Below, piece by piece: positions 46,001-61,000 of a stretch of 64,000 nucleotides of DNA (positions are counted from its first letter, which is position 1; every line of letters begins with the position of its first letter). A program made the translations under genes and the position numbers. Source of the DNA: Heloderma charlesbogerti (taxonomy: Eukaryota > Chordata > Lepidosauria > Squamata > Helodermatidae); NCBI GenBank assembly GCA_026122225.1, contig JANEZZ010002694.1, forward strand, positions 1,054,001 to 1,118,000. Direction: 5' to 3'. The notes below the pieces were generated by a model. It was given only the letters and a program-made list of their open reading frames with translations, was not told the DNA's origin and did no database searches.

Positions 46001-49000
46001 AATGACATATGTGTACACACACATACACACACACACACACACACACAAACAGAACAATCTATCATTGTAGTTCAAGGGTCGTTGACCAGATTTGGCATTT
46101 CTTCATTCTGTAATTACTTTAACCGCAGAAACATCTTACAAACACAGGACTGGTTTGGAAGATCCTATCTCAGCTTAGTAAATATGATGAATATGATGAA
46201 TGAGCAGTCTGGGCATGTATACAGCCCCTTGGCTACTCCCTTCATAGCAGCAGTGAACAAACTAGGAACTCTTCAATCAATTATATTTTCCTATTTCGTC
46301 TGAAACAAGAAACTATGATTAATGGCTTCAAAACAATCCAGAATATGAAGCCATGGTTTGACATTGGCTTCATATCCTGGCTTGTTTTGAAGCCGTTAAC
46401 CATAGTTTTCCAGTTTGAATGAATCAAATAACTATAATGATTATTTGAAGTCCTCACTTTCTAGATTGTTAGTTCTCTCGTATGAAGGGAGAAGGTAAGA
46501 GGCTATGTATACAGTCAAAAGCATTGTTCATATCTCATCTTATTAAGAACACAGCCACTGTCTGCAATCTCAAAAGTGACATTTGAAATTGAAAGCTGAT
46601 TGTGCAAAGAAATAGCGTTATTGATCAGATGGCAATCTGATGGCATATCTTTATTGTTTTCCCCAAATGCAATCTAGAAGGGCTAAACTTGTTCAAGAAA
46701 ATTTACCTGGCTTTATCAAAGTATTTCCCAGTGTAGGCCATACCACATGCAGCACCCAATCCTTGGCCAAGCGATCCAGTAGCTACATCGGTGAATGCTT
46801 GTTTCTAAAAACAAGAAGGCAACAGTATGTTTAAAAAGAAAGAGAAAGAGTGCCTACTTCACAAATACGAAGGCTTCAATCCTTCGTACACAAGCATGCC
46901 CAAAACATTTGTAGCTGTGTTTTCTGCCATTAGATGGCACCTGTTGCATTGGTCATATTACTGGATTCCAATGAATTAAGAATGGATCCCCCAAGTACAA
47001 TCAGGATTGTCTGAACATTGCAAACACAACTATTTGAAGTAACACAAAATGGCTGTGCCTAACAACCTTCCAAAGACAAAACAGATCAAAGACTAGGCCA
47101 GCCTTCTTTGGCCTGGTGCCCTCCAGATGTTTTCACCTTTAACTGCCATCAGTTACAGACATCATGGCCAATGGTCATAAATGCTGAGAGTTGTAGTCCA
47201 AAACATCTGGAGGGTACCAGGTTGGGGAAGGCTGGACTAGGAAATTGTCCCTGTGTTTGCCCTCATCAAACTCAAGTGCAACTTCCATGGGCTTCTGAGG
47301 AGGAGGATAGAGTCTGTTTACATGCGTGGATAAATCAACACCCCCTACATTTTCTGAGATAAGAGAGATATGCTGGAGCTTCATAAAAAGAAGTCTGTTT
47401 TACTACTATAGCGATCATTAGCATGAAGTAAATGAAAGCAGGGTGAGCAACGTTTGGCCCTTCAGATGTTTTGGCCTACAACTCCCATCAGCCCTAGCCA
47501 GTATAGCCAATAGTGAAGAATCATGAGAGTTGTGGGCCAAAACATCTGTATGGCCCACAAGTTGCCCAGCCCTGAACTAAAGGTGTAGAATGCCCTATTA
47601 AAATGTAAAGTCATATTTTTGTTTGCTTTCTTTCACTGAAAATTCCTTCTTCATTTTATTTCATTTCATTCCATTTCATTTTCGTCAACCTCATGGGTTT
47701 TGTTACTATGCAGAGGACATAGAAAACTACTGAAAAAGATGCATGTACTTCTCAGTTCATAAGGAAAGCCTGTGTTTGTGGAAACACTCACTGGCACAGG
47801 ATGGCCTTCCAAAATGGAATCAATTTTCCTCAGGTTTAACAATTCTGATTCAGGGATGAAGCCTGCCTCAGCCCAGACTGCGTACAAGATTGGTGCTGCA
47901 TGACCCTAGAAGAAGAAAAAGATTAACATTTATAGAACATCTTAGGAAAGGGGCCATATGGCATGCAAAGGGGTGAAAAATGTAATGTCACATGTAGCAT
48001 TTAATTACTGAGAACAACCTGCTAAGGTCAGCCTTACCCAGTCTAATGCCCTCCAGATGTTTTGGACTTCAACTCCTACCAGCTAGCCCCAGCTAACATG
48101 CTTATGACCAGGATTTCTGGGAGTTGTAGTCCAAAACATTTGGAGGGCACTGGGATTGGGAAGGCTGTGCTAGATACTAGAAAACAGAGGTGGCACAGTC
48201 CCTGTTGAGGGGTCTTACTAGGAGACAACAGGATTTAGGAGGTGTGAAAGGGTACAGAAAACAAGTAGCAAGAGAAATGGAAAGTGGCTTAACAGAAAAT
48301 GGGATTGGCTATTCCAGAGCAGGGAACAGCATGGCAGACATCTCAAAAATAGGAACAGAAAAACAAGAAGGAGGGCAAGAGCAGACAAGCTTACATAATT
48401 TAGTAAGGGAATTAGGGAAATTAATTAATATCTACAATTGCAAAGGAAAAGATCTTGAATTCAAAACCAAGAGACTCTACCTACTTTCTCCCTCTTGTGC
48501 TCCACATATCAGGAGGGCAAGCAAATCATCAAAGCAGGATATCTTGCATTTATATGCACACAGGATCACATGGACCCTGCAATATACAGCCCATGGGGCC
48601 TCCTGACTCAGTCGTTCACTTCTTTCTATACTCAGTAAGCATAGAAGCTAGGACCAATCCTGATTTCACTGTGTGTAGAGATGGGGGGGAAAGGCCCAAA
48701 TCCCAAGAACATTAGCCAAACCAAAGTTTGATTGAAATTAATGGAACATCTAACTTGTCTACTAACTTCAGTGGGACTGAAGCATGACTGACTTTCTCTG
48801 CATTTGGCCCAATGCCTTAACAAGGCAAAAGCATTCTCATGGCAAAGACATTATCATTTCATGTTTTTATATAAAAACTCTGCTGATTATATTTTTTTCT
48901 CTGTTACCAAGATTCACGAGGAATCTGCTTGAGTATTCAATCAGAGCTAACCCTTGGAAGACCATCTTAGAGGGCACCGCATGAAAAGATCTAGCTCTTA

Positions 49001-52000
49001 CCTTAGAGAGAACAAACCGGTCATTGTTGGGATTTCTGGGATCCTGCGGTTTATACTTCATGGTATGAAAAAACAGCACAGACATAATTTCTGCAGCACT
49101 GCAACATGATGTAGGGTGGCTGCAAATCAAAGCACATGGAATGTTACAACTACAGCCCCTTGTCAGGTCACATTCCTATCACTGAAATACCAGCATGCCC
49201 ACCTTCCACTGGAAAATATGCCATTAGAAGCATATACAAGAACTCCTTTAACAATCCAAATGGATGTTAAAATGAAGGCTTTAGTGACAGAACAGTTTGT
49301 GCATCCTGCTATCAAGGAACGTCACCAGAACCAGCTGGAGTCTACAGAACAAACATTTGAAGCAGTTTTCTATTCACTTATATTATTAGAGAAAAGCTTC
49401 ATCTCCTGTAGAGGACACAAGGAGATTTCTTCACCTGGTGGATGCCCTGACAATATTTAGGTATTTTGCAAAAATGGATCATCGCCCATAGCTTACATAA
49501 TTTAAGGGGCTTAAAAAAGCACTTATCTGGCTAGACATTAAGTTTTAAATGTCATCTACTGAACACTTAAAAAAAATCTACAGGCCATTAAAATAGAAAG
49601 GTGAGTCTGCCAACCTATTTTCCAAATACAATTTTGTGCATTATGATATTGATGAGTCTCTCTCTCACACACAAGAGAGACTGGAGAAAACATGTGAGTG
49701 TAGATGCTCTAGTTCAATAAGACTTGCCACAGGGATTTCAGTGACACTATGAAGGAGCACCTTATCTAGAATTTTCTAGATCTGTTCCAGTTGGTTTCCA
49801 GAATAATCATGCCGGACCAAAAGGAACAAACAGGGAACATGCCATTACCAAAAGGAACAGACAGGGCTTGTGCCATTTCCGATTCTGGATTATAAATTAT
49901 GGGCGATCCCAGGACTTGAAGCAAGTGTGATTTTGTTTAATGCAGCATAAATCCTACATGGCTTAGAACCAAAATGTCAAAGAGTTTGCTTTCTCCTCCC
50001 ATATATCCCAAAGTGATCTTTAAGATCAACCAATAACACCCTCTTAACATGTGCTTGTGTACCAGACAGCAAAAGCAGAGTTAATGTATGTGAGAGGTTT
50101 GCAAAATCCCTGGCTTTTAATTGTTGGAGTAGGGCTCTATGCATTGCTCTTCACACCACCGTTTTTATTTGTTTAATTTGTCATATCCTTTACTTTGCAG
50201 CCTACCTTGAACTTTCAACATGGAAAACTAGTAATGTAAATTTTCTAGGGATTCCCTGGTGTCTAATCCTCTTTTAAAAAATATTATGCACAATTATCTA
50301 CTTTGCATAAAGGGTAATGCTACCATTACCCTTTTTCTCAGAAACTAAGAAAGCAAACATTATTGTACACTGTGATTTATTGTGCCTCCAAAGCCAAATT
50401 TTATGGAAATACAGCCTGAACTGAAACATACAATTACTTATAGACTATGAGTTGTATCCAGTGTTAGTCCTACATAAAGTAGACTGATAGAAATGAATGG
50501 GACTTAAGTTAACCTAACATTATATACATCCCTCTATAACAGAAGCTCATAAACAGGGCCTCTGGTTTTCAGAACCAGATTTAATTAAGAATATATAATT
50601 TAATTAAGTTTTTTTTTAACATAACAGGCTCAATTAAATGATGCTGACTCCCTATTAAGTCCGTTTAGGACTGCAGCATTAGAGTAAAATTGCTCAGGCC
50701 TGAGCAACTTCCTGAGCCTGCAACACAGGATTACATACAGTTTCAAATAGTTACCAGTTAAAAACCATCAGTAACATGTTGCAATGATTCAGTGGAACAA
50801 ATGCAGGTCAGCTAGTAATAGCAATTAACACATTATGGTGCAACTGCTTTAGTTAAAAAACAGAAACCCTGTTTAGAGAGTAAACGTCCACTTGTTTGGA
50901 GGGCACATAGTATTTTCCATTTCCCATGCATGTTAGCATTTTAATACCATAAATCCAAACACAGGATATGAACGTTGTGTGACATTGATAGAAGTTAAGT
51001 CTACATCATGTGTTTATAATCAAAAGTGCCAATTAAATATTGCTCCCTACTAGAAATCCCTTTAGAAACAGCACTCTCATTAACAATTTCTTAAACACAT
51101 GCAAATACTTTAAAAACATTTGGGGGTAAAAGTTAGTGTCCATCCTGTGGTAAGTATTTTGCACACTAGGAATTAAAATAATTAGATTTAAAGCCACAAC
51201 TCAAACATGTATTAGTAAATATTTATACATGGCAGTTAATCAATAAACTTTACATGCTTGCTTAAGGCTTTCATTCCTTAAATCTTATAAACTTTATACT
51301 TAACCATCTCTCTAAAGAACTGCTGCTCTGGGGGAAAAGTTTTAATAAACCTATTGGTGGATATGTAGAAATAAAAAAATTAAAGACAGAATAAACCAAC
51401 ATTTGAAAAAGGAAACATTTATTGAAAACATTTTGCAGCAAAATGATCTAACAGAAACCACTCTCAGTTACAACAATGCCTTCTGGCACCTTTAACATGC
51501 TTGTTATGGCATAAGCTTTCTTGGACTAGACTCCACTTCGCCAGATGCACAAGATTCTTTGTTGTTTTTGCCACAACAGACCAACATGGCAAGCCCTCTG
51601 GACATTCTCAGATCAATGGGTAATATCCAGCGTTAGTCCTATGACTAACTTAAGTCTCATTCATTTCCATGGTTTTACTCTACATAGGATTAATACTGGA
51701 TATTACCCAATATTCAGAATGTTGTTTGATCCTGGTAGAGGACTCCTATAATTTTGTTAACATTTTAAAAACACCACACTATAACACTGGATTAAAGTTG
51801 CCTTAATAAGCAAAGGAAATATTTAAAAATTGGGGTACTTACTCCACATGGGAAAAATATCAAGTGTGCTTAAAATTACAGCCTTGGTTACTGAGAAACA
51901 AGTCCCATTAAATTCATTGGAATGGTCTTCCAGATTTAGGATTTGATTGCAAAATACTGATGTTCCAAAAAAACACTAAGCATTGCTGCTATGCAATTTC

Positions 52001-55000
52001 CACTAATTTTAATGAGACTTGTGCAAAAGCCCTGAACAATTATTTCAAAATGAACTGAGGTACTGTAATAGCAACTCTTAGCAGAGTATATTAACTACAT
52101 ATCAGATTCCATCCATAACTGGAATCTAGTTTACAAGATAAGCTATGCTCTAAAATCTGAAACTCAATTTATGACATTTTTTTCTATTAAAACTATGGAC
52201 TTACAAAGGTTCAGTCTGCAATTTATCTATTTTCTTTCCTATAAATATGCAAGAGGCATTCCCAATAACAAAAAGGCAAACTGAATACTGACAGTGCTTT
52301 CTTTTTCTAAAGGAATGCTGACATTGTGAACACTATGCAAACACAAACTATAAAACTGTAGCTTATTTCTAAAGACTAGACCTTCTTGTAGCTCATCTTA
52401 CAAATAAAGTATTCCTCCAAAACTACAGTAGCTAGTTGTCGTTTTTACCTTTGAAAAAAATAAAACCTCTCTTCTGTCAATAGTCAGATTCTATTAGTTC
52501 TGGTCTGGTCAAACTGTTTGCGTTAAACACAAAAGCTCTTTTTACCCACCCAAAACAAACAGAGCTGCAGTACAAAAATGCTGGCTCAGCATGTATAGTT
52601 AACTAAGCAAAAATGCACCAGGTGCAGGGGGATATTATGCAAAGGCAAAAATGGCCAAAAGGAATGGGAAACATTGGGCTTGTTCACACAGACAAATAGC
52701 CCACCGTGGCTTATTTAAGCCACAGTGGGCAGTGGCGCATGCTGGGGCCCATTTTCAATATTCAAGCCACACTGCGGATTGTGTCATCCAAACCAGGCTG
52801 GGGTGGGTTGTGCAAGTGTTAAACAACCCTTGGGGAACCCATGGCTCATGTGAAGATTAGTATTAGGCCCAGGGATAGCTGGGGAGGGATCAGACCACAG
52901 ACTGGCAACTCCCCAGCTAAACTGCACTCCAGCTGCTTGGTGCACAAACAGCTGCTTGGTGGTCTAGCCAAGCATGACTGGGATGGGAAGGAAAGCACGC
53001 AGGGAGAGCCTATGCACCTTTCCCACATCTAAGTCATGCACCTTTCCCCACCGCCTCTGCCTCACAGCTGACTGGAGCAGGGAAAGGCACCAATCATCTG
53101 AGCAGATGGTAGGGAGGATACATGATGGGATCTCAGCGTGCAAGGAAGAAATGTTTAAACCTCTCTATGCTGTGAGGGGGGAGGAGACATGTGTGTGTAT
53201 TGTGTGTGCACGAAAGAGTGCGAGTGAATGGGGGAGGCTGTGTGCATGTGTATCTGTTACTGTGTGAGAGAGAAGGGATGTGCATGAGAACACTCCTCCT
53301 GGATATGCCCACCACCAGTATGCAAATCCCAACCCCCCACCACATGCAGCCTTCAAGGGCAAAAAATTGCCCACCCCTGGATTAGATTTGTTTGTACTCC
53401 ATCTCTGCCTCTTGCCATTAGTACAATACCATTTAAACATTGGTCCTTATATTGAAGTATCCTAACACACAACACAGGACTCTTGCATTGTTCCCATCTC
53501 TTAATTACCCAGCCTATCACTTCATATCCTCATGGCCTCCCTCAGACAGTACTCCCATTGACTTTCGTGAGAATCTGACTTTAGAAAATAAAACAGGAAC
53601 CACCTTGATGTTGTAAATATAACAAATGCAACAATACATGGGCAGTATGAAAGGCAACTTCCTTCAAAGGAATCGCATGGTTCTGCTTTATGGTTAGGTG
53701 CATTTATTTCAATAATTTCCTCATTTTTTCCATCTTATCTCATTCCTCATAAGTGTTGTCTATTAAATAACAATGAACTTAATTGAAAGAGTTGTGGCAA
53801 TATATGACACAATCTCATTTAAGTCGACGCAGTACAGAAGAGCAGTGGCCAAAGCCGATCCAAGTTGTTTGTCCTCAACCAGAGGCACACTCAGAGGACA
53901 TCTGGGGAGCCCAAACTGCCTCCAGTTATTTAACCCCAGTACTCTGAAGAATGCGTTACATTCTCTGCTGGGAAGACTGAGGGTGAATCCAGATAAAGTA
54001 GAGATTATGGCAAGAGGTTGGATTGCAGCTTCTAGAGAGGTGCATGCCTTCGACAGAGCAAATGTTCAGTTTAGGTATAACCAGCCCTGGATCCACATAT
54101 GCTGCTGGATGTTCAGTTGGTGATGATAACCAGTTGTACTTTTTATCAGCTCCTTCTGCACCCTGTCTGGGAGAAATTGTCCCCCAACTCAAATAACCTG
54201 GATGGCCCTGGCAACAGACACCCGGCATTGAAACTGCTGCTGCTGAATGCCAGGTCAGTGAATGGTAAAACAACTGCTATCCAGGACTTGATCCTGAATG
54301 AGCACACCAACCTGGCCTGTATTACAGAGACCTGGTTGGATGAAGCTGGGGGTGTTAATCTCTTTTAGCTCTGCCTTCCAGGGTTCTCTGTCCAGCAGCA
54401 GGCAAGACCTGGGGGGTGGGAACGTGGAGTGGCAGTGGTCTATCGGGATTCGATCCCCCTGACCAGGTGCCCTATCCCACAGTCTGCTGCATTTGAGTGT
54501 GTGTATTTGAAGGTGGGTGGCCCACACAGAGTAGGGATTCTGTTGGTGTACCGTCCACCCCACTGCTCAACAGTTTCTTCCTGAGTTAGTCGGGATAGTC
54601 TCAAGGTTGGTGTTGGAGACCCCTCGGCTTGTTGTGCTGGGGGATTTCAACATCCATGCTGAGGCTGCCCTGTCAGGAGTGGTTCAGGACTTCATGTCCG
54701 CCATGACAACCATGGGTCTGTCCCAAAAGGTATCTGGCCTCACCCATGCTGCCGGGCACACTCTGGACCTCGTTTTCTGTGCTGGATGGGGTGATAGTGA
54801 TCTGAGAGTGGAGGAACGCTCTATAGTTCCATTGTCACGGACAGATCACTACCTGGTGGGGTTTAGACTTGCTGGCACTCGGAACCTCTGCAGGGGTGGA
54901 GGGCCGATTAAGATGGTCCACCCCAGGAGGATGATGGATCCAAATTGTTTCCTGACGGCTCTTGGGGATTTTCCTGTTGCCTCAGCAGGTGATTCTGTCG

Positions 55001-58000
55001 AAGCCCTGGCCAGTCTCTGGAATGGAGAAATGACCAGGGCCATGGACACAATCATTCCTGAGCATCCTCTCTCAAAAAGTGGAGTCACACCAGCACCCTC
55101 CCTTTCTAGGGAGGTGGTGGCAATGAGATGAGTGAGAAGATGACTAGAGCAACATTGGCAGAAAAACTGGAGTGAATCTGATCAAACACAGGCTAGAGTC
55201 TATTTGAAGGCCTACTCTGTGGCAATACGGGCAGCACAAAAAAAAAAAAATTCTGCCACTATTGCATCTGCAAATAGCAGTCCAGTGGAGCTGTTTCAAG
55301 TGGTCAGGGGTCTTTTATTCACTAGCCCACAAGAGGAGAACTTAAACCTCTCGGCAGCCCACTGTGAACAATTTGCTCAGCACTTTGCATACGAAATCAC
55401 TCAGATCCGCTCTGACTTGGATGCTATAGTTGATACAGACCCAATGGATGTAACTTTGGCCCCTGCTTGTCCAGTATCGTTGGATGCTTTTCAATTTGTA
55501 CTGAGGATACAAATGAGGATGAGGACAGCCTGAGGATGTGGACAGGATCCTGGGAGAGGGGAGAGCCACCATGTGTCTTCTAGACCCTTGCCCTTCCTGG
55601 CTCATAGAAGCAGCGAGAGGTGGACTGGCTGAGTGGGTAAGTGGAGTGGTTAATACCTCCCTTGGTCAAGGCAGAGTTCCAGCATGCCTGAAGGAGGAGG
55701 TGGTGATGAGACTTCTGTTAAAAAAGCCCTCCCCGAAACCCACCATATTGGATTATTATAGGCCAGTCTCCAATATTCTATTTCTGGGCAAGATATTGGA
55801 GAGCATAGTGGCCTCCCACCTCCATGGATTCCTAGATAAGACAGATTATCTAGATCCATTTCAATCTGGCTTCAGACCTGGTTATGGGACAGAAACAGCT
55901 TTGGTTGCCTTAGTGGATGACCTACACCAGGAACTAGACAGAGGGAATATGTCCCTGTTGGTTCTGCTGGACCTCGCAGTGGCTTTCAATACCATCATCC
56001 ATGGTATCCTTCTGGACCACCTTGCTAGGATGGGACTTGACTCCATTCCTTCTTGGAGGGGCGAACCCAGAAGGTGGTGCTGGGGGACTTCAGTTCGACT
56101 TCCTGGCCAATTGGCCTGTGGAGTTCCTCAGGGTTCTGTTTTGTTCCCCATGCTATTTATTTAACATATACATGAAACCACTGGGAGAGGTTGTTGTTGT
56201 TATTACTACTACTACTACTATTATTATTTCTTATATTTCTATACTGCCCCATAGCTGAAGCTCTCTGGGTGGTTTACAAAAGTTAAAATATTAAAATACA
56301 ATATACAAAGTTTAAAAACCATTTACATAAAACATAAGGACAAACAACATATAACTAAAAACAACTCTGAACTAAAAACAATTTGTTTTTAAAATCCAAC
56401 AACAAAACACAGCTTAAAAACAATATACAAGAGTCAGCAAAAGAAACAAGTGTTCTAAAAACGGAAGGCCTGCCGGAATAACAGAGTCTTTAATGCCTGC
56501 TTAAAAACCTTCAAAGAGGTCAGCAGGTGCATTTCAACTGGCAGGTCATTCCACAACTGAGGGGTGGCAAAGGAAAAGGCCCTTTTGCGTGTGGCTGCCA
56601 ATCTCACATTAGGCAGCCACAACAGATAGCCCTGACTCGGTGGTGGACTGGGACGTAGGGGAGAAGGAGCTCCCTAAGGTACTGTGGATGTAGACCATGT
56701 AAGATTTTAAAGGTGAGAACCAGCACTTTATATTTTGCTCAGAAACAAATTGGCAGCCAGTGTAAAGATTTTAAAAACCGGTGTAATATGGTCTCCGCAG
56801 GATGTCCCAGAGACCAACCTGGCTGCCATATTTTGAACCAGCTGAAGTTTCCAGGCAGCCCCAAGTACAGCACATTACAGAAATCAAGCCTAGAGGTTAC
56901 CAGTGCGTGCACCACCATTACTAGGTCCATATGTTCCAGGAATGTGCATAGCTGGCGATCAACCGAAGTTGATAACAGGCACTTCTCACCATTGCCTCCA
57001 CCTGGGGTGCAAGGAGAAGGGTTGGGTCAAGAACCACCCCCAAGCTACAAACTTGCTCTTTCAGGGGGAGCGCAACCCCATCCAGAACTGGTTGATATAC
57101 CTCAATACCTGAATTAGGACCCTTCACGATGAGCACCTCTGACTTGCCTGGATTCAGTTTCAGCTTGTTCTCCCTCATCCAGCCTATTACTGACTTTAGG
57201 CAGTCATTTAGAGTCATACCTTCCTTGGATAAAGATGTTAAGGAGAAATAGATTTGGATGTCATCAGCATACTGATAACACTCAGCCCCAACCCTCCTGA
57301 TGATCTCTCTCAGCGGTTTCATGTAGATACTGAACAGCACTGGGGATAGAATGGAGCCCTGTGGGACTCCGCATAATAGTTCCTTTTTCGAGGAACAGCT
57401 ATCCCCAAGTGACACCATCTGGAACCATCCTGAGAGAAAGGAGCAGAACAACTGCAGATCAGTGTCCCCAAACCCCTCAGGTGATCCAGAAGGATACCAA
57501 GGTTGATGGTATCGAATGTCGCTGAGAGAGCCAAAAGAATCAACAGGGATGCACTCCCCCTATCGATTCCCAGGTGAAGATAATCCACCAAGGTGACCAT
57601 GGCAGTCTCAACTCTGTATCCCACCCGGAAGCCAGTTTGAAATGGGGCCAGTTGTCCAGAGTGTTGGGGTTCAGTGTCACCACTATGCTGATGACACCCA
57701 ACTCTACTTTTCCTTTCCATCTAATTCCAAGAAAGCTGTTCCAGAGGGAAAACAAATCAAAGCTTAATCCAGACAAGACAGAGGTACTCCTGGTCAGTCG
57801 AAAGGTAGATCAGGGAATAGGGATTCCGCTTGTGCTGGATGGGGTTACACTCCCACTGAAGACACAGGTCACAGCTTGAGTGTACTTCTAAATTCAGCCC
57901 TGAGCCTAGATGCCCAGGAGTGCATTTGCACAGTTAAAGCTAGTGAGCCAGCTGCGCCCATACCTTGAGATGTCTGATGTGGCCAATGTAACACATGCCT

Positions 58001-61000
58001 TAGTTACATCCCGTTTGGATTACTGTAATGTGCTCTATGTGGGGCTGCCTTTGAAGGGTGTTTGGAAACTTCAGCTAGTACAAAGAGCTGCTGCCAGACT
58101 GTTGACTGGGGCTGGCTACAGGGAGCATACAACTCCCCTATTAAAACAGCTTCACTGGCTCCCAGTCTGTTTCTGGGCACAATTCAAAGTGCTGGTCATG
58201 ACCTATAAAACCCTATACGGCTCAGGTCCAGGTTATCTGAAAGGCTGTATATGAGCCTGCTCGTGCCCTGAGATCTTCAGGGGAGGCCCTTCTCGCAGAC
58301 CTGCCACCATCACAGGCTCGCCTGGTAGTAACACGGGAGAAGGCCTTCTTGGTGGCTGCCCCAAGGCTCTGGAACTCCCTTCCCAGGGAAGCAAGAGTGG
58401 CATCCTCCTTGGTACGTTTTTGCAGGCAGGTAAAAACTTTTTTGTTCCAGCAGGCCTTTGGGAATAGATAGTCTGGACCTGTGAGGATATGATGGATTGA
58501 GACGATTGTTTATATTGTTGTTGGCTTTTTTACATTCTAAAATTTTATACAATTTTAATATTATTGATGATTTAATTATATTTTTAAGTTTTGTATTTCT
58601 ATTTATATATTTTAACTGTACAAGTTTGTCATGTTGTAAAGCCGCCTTGGGTCCCAGTATTGGGGAAAGGGCAGGATCATCATCATCATATATATCCCCT
58701 GCTGTCTTGATAAAGTCAAGGATCAACCATCGCAGCCTTCTGCAACCTGGTGCCCTCCAGATGCGTTGGACTATAACCTGAATCATCCCCAGCAAGCACA
58801 ACCACTGGCCATGCTATATGAGGGTCACGGGAACTGTAGTCATAAACACTGCACTCTGTTCAGGGCTGCCCTTGAAGGACATTCTGTTGGGCTTAAAACT
58901 TGGCTTTACACTAGACACTTGTCTTTTACATGTTGCTAGAGTTTTATTTGTTAATATACTTGTTATAAAGATGTTAACTGCTTGTTCTGATTTACTATTA
59001 TAGCTTGAACTGTTCTGAAAATGGCTTTGGAGGAAGCATCTAGTTAAGGGCTGGCTTGTGGGTGGGGATAGGGATGTCGGAGAAATTCGCAATGGAACCA
59101 AATGAGTTCAGATGTTAGTGAATCCAACCTATGGATTCCACAGTGGACTGGCTTTGCCCCTGTTGGGCAGGTTCTGCAGACTTACAGACCCCCTTTCTAA
59201 CTTTCCAAATTCTGCACAAATTTCGCTATAGAAAAATGTGTGAAATTAAAAAAAAAACCAGCCAAAAATGTGTATTTCCCCGATAGGCTAAAGCATGAAA
59301 ATGTACATTGGGGGGGGGGATTTGTGCATTTTCACACATGTGAATTCGCATACATGCAAATTTGTGCAAATTCAGAAACAAAAAAATCAGATTCCATCCA
59401 TGGGCGGACGACGAAACAATCTCTGAAACACAGACAGAATGGATTTTACACAACCTGTATGTCCCTAGGCGGGGAAAACTGATCCGTGGGCAGACAGAAC
59501 ACTGAGGAAAGGGTCATCCAGCAAGAGTGTTTTCATTTTCCGTTTGCTCAGGTCTTGTGCCTGCATGGTGTGCCAGCTCTGAGGTACAGACTCTCTGTAA
59601 CTATGGTATGTCAATGTGGACATCCCATCAAACTGCAGTTAGCACAATCAATTGGCCCAGTTTGCATAGAACAACAGCCCAGGTGTTTTTTTTAAAAAAA
59701 ACAACCCTGGGTTGTTGTGAACATGGCAGTGTGTTGGTGTACAGTGCCCAATCATTCCCACTGCAAGCCAACCCTTGTCTCTCCCTGACAAGCCAGATTA
59801 CCTGGTTTGCACATTACACTAAACAACCCAGGAACACAGTGTCCTTGGGTTGTTAAGCCATTAGCACTTGTGGCAGAAGCAATTGGGCAGTGTGCACCAG
59901 CATGCTTGCTCATTCCCATCAACCTTAAAAAAAACCCTGGGTTGTTGTAAAGTGAGAACTGGGTCATAGTTTGCAAACCCACTTCAAATCACAGTTTCTG
60001 ATTCTGGCTTGCTGGTCCATCACAAACCATGGTTTCTCAGTTCAGATGTTACACCAAGCCATAGTTAAGTGTCCTTAACCATGGTTCAGTGTGACATGAG
60101 GTTATGTGCATATCTGGGATGAGCAAAGGGAATTGGTACAGGTCCATTCTTTTTCCTTTGCTGTCACTTCTTTGTCAGATTGTGACCAAGGCTCAGAGCA
60201 GGAGTGGGCAACTTGTGGCCCTCCAGATTTTTGGCCTGCAGCTCCAATCAGCCCTAGCCAGCATAGCCAATGGTGATGGCTGATGGGAGTTACAGGCAAA
60301 AGCATCTGGAGGACCACAAGCTGCCCATGCCTGGGTCAGAGGATTTGTATCTGAGGGACCTCAGAACAGCAGGTATGGGTGTGGGGCTTTAACACACCAC
60401 GTAAATGTGCTTCAGTGCAGAATAACCTTTTCCTAAGATCTTCCCACAACAGACTTCAGTGACACCATTACAGGCAAAAAGTACTGAAAGAAATGCACAA
60501 ACATTTCAACCTCATACAAAAATATAACATTTTTATAAAACTTTTAAAAATAAAATACAGCAATTTAAACCTTAACTAAACTTTATAGAACACACCAATA
60601 TTTTCCATTATATAAGAAAAAGAGAAATGCCTTGGCCAAACCTAGTTCTAAGAAGATGGAGGGCAAAAGTGTCAGGGGAAGATTAAATAAATCTTAGTGT
60701 GAAAAAAAGGCTTCATTTTTGCATGAAAAAATACCAAAAGGTGCCCCCCCCATCAATAGAATACAACCAAAGCTAGGCTCACTCTGGAATCTGCAGACAG
60801 TACAGCCTAAAATAAACCTTGTCCAGAAACCTGAATAAACTGTCCATTTGAGACTGAGGGCATCTGGCAAATAATCCCAGTTTGGCTAACTTGAAATTCT
60901 GCAGACAATTAGTTATGACTGACAGGCACAAAATGAAAAAGAATTATTTGGCCTAAAGCATAAATTATTTTTTTCATTCTCGTTGTGCATCGGCTTGGCA

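Noticed and set aside
48190..48606. 138-residue open frame on +
   Set aside because: It lies in TKT intron 2 with no familiar motif; nothing beyond an open frame supports it.
54607..56164. Long + strand open frames (174, 109 and 208 residues)
   Set aside because: They are consecutive pieces of one L2 endonuclease/RT reading frame with breaks, not separate genes.
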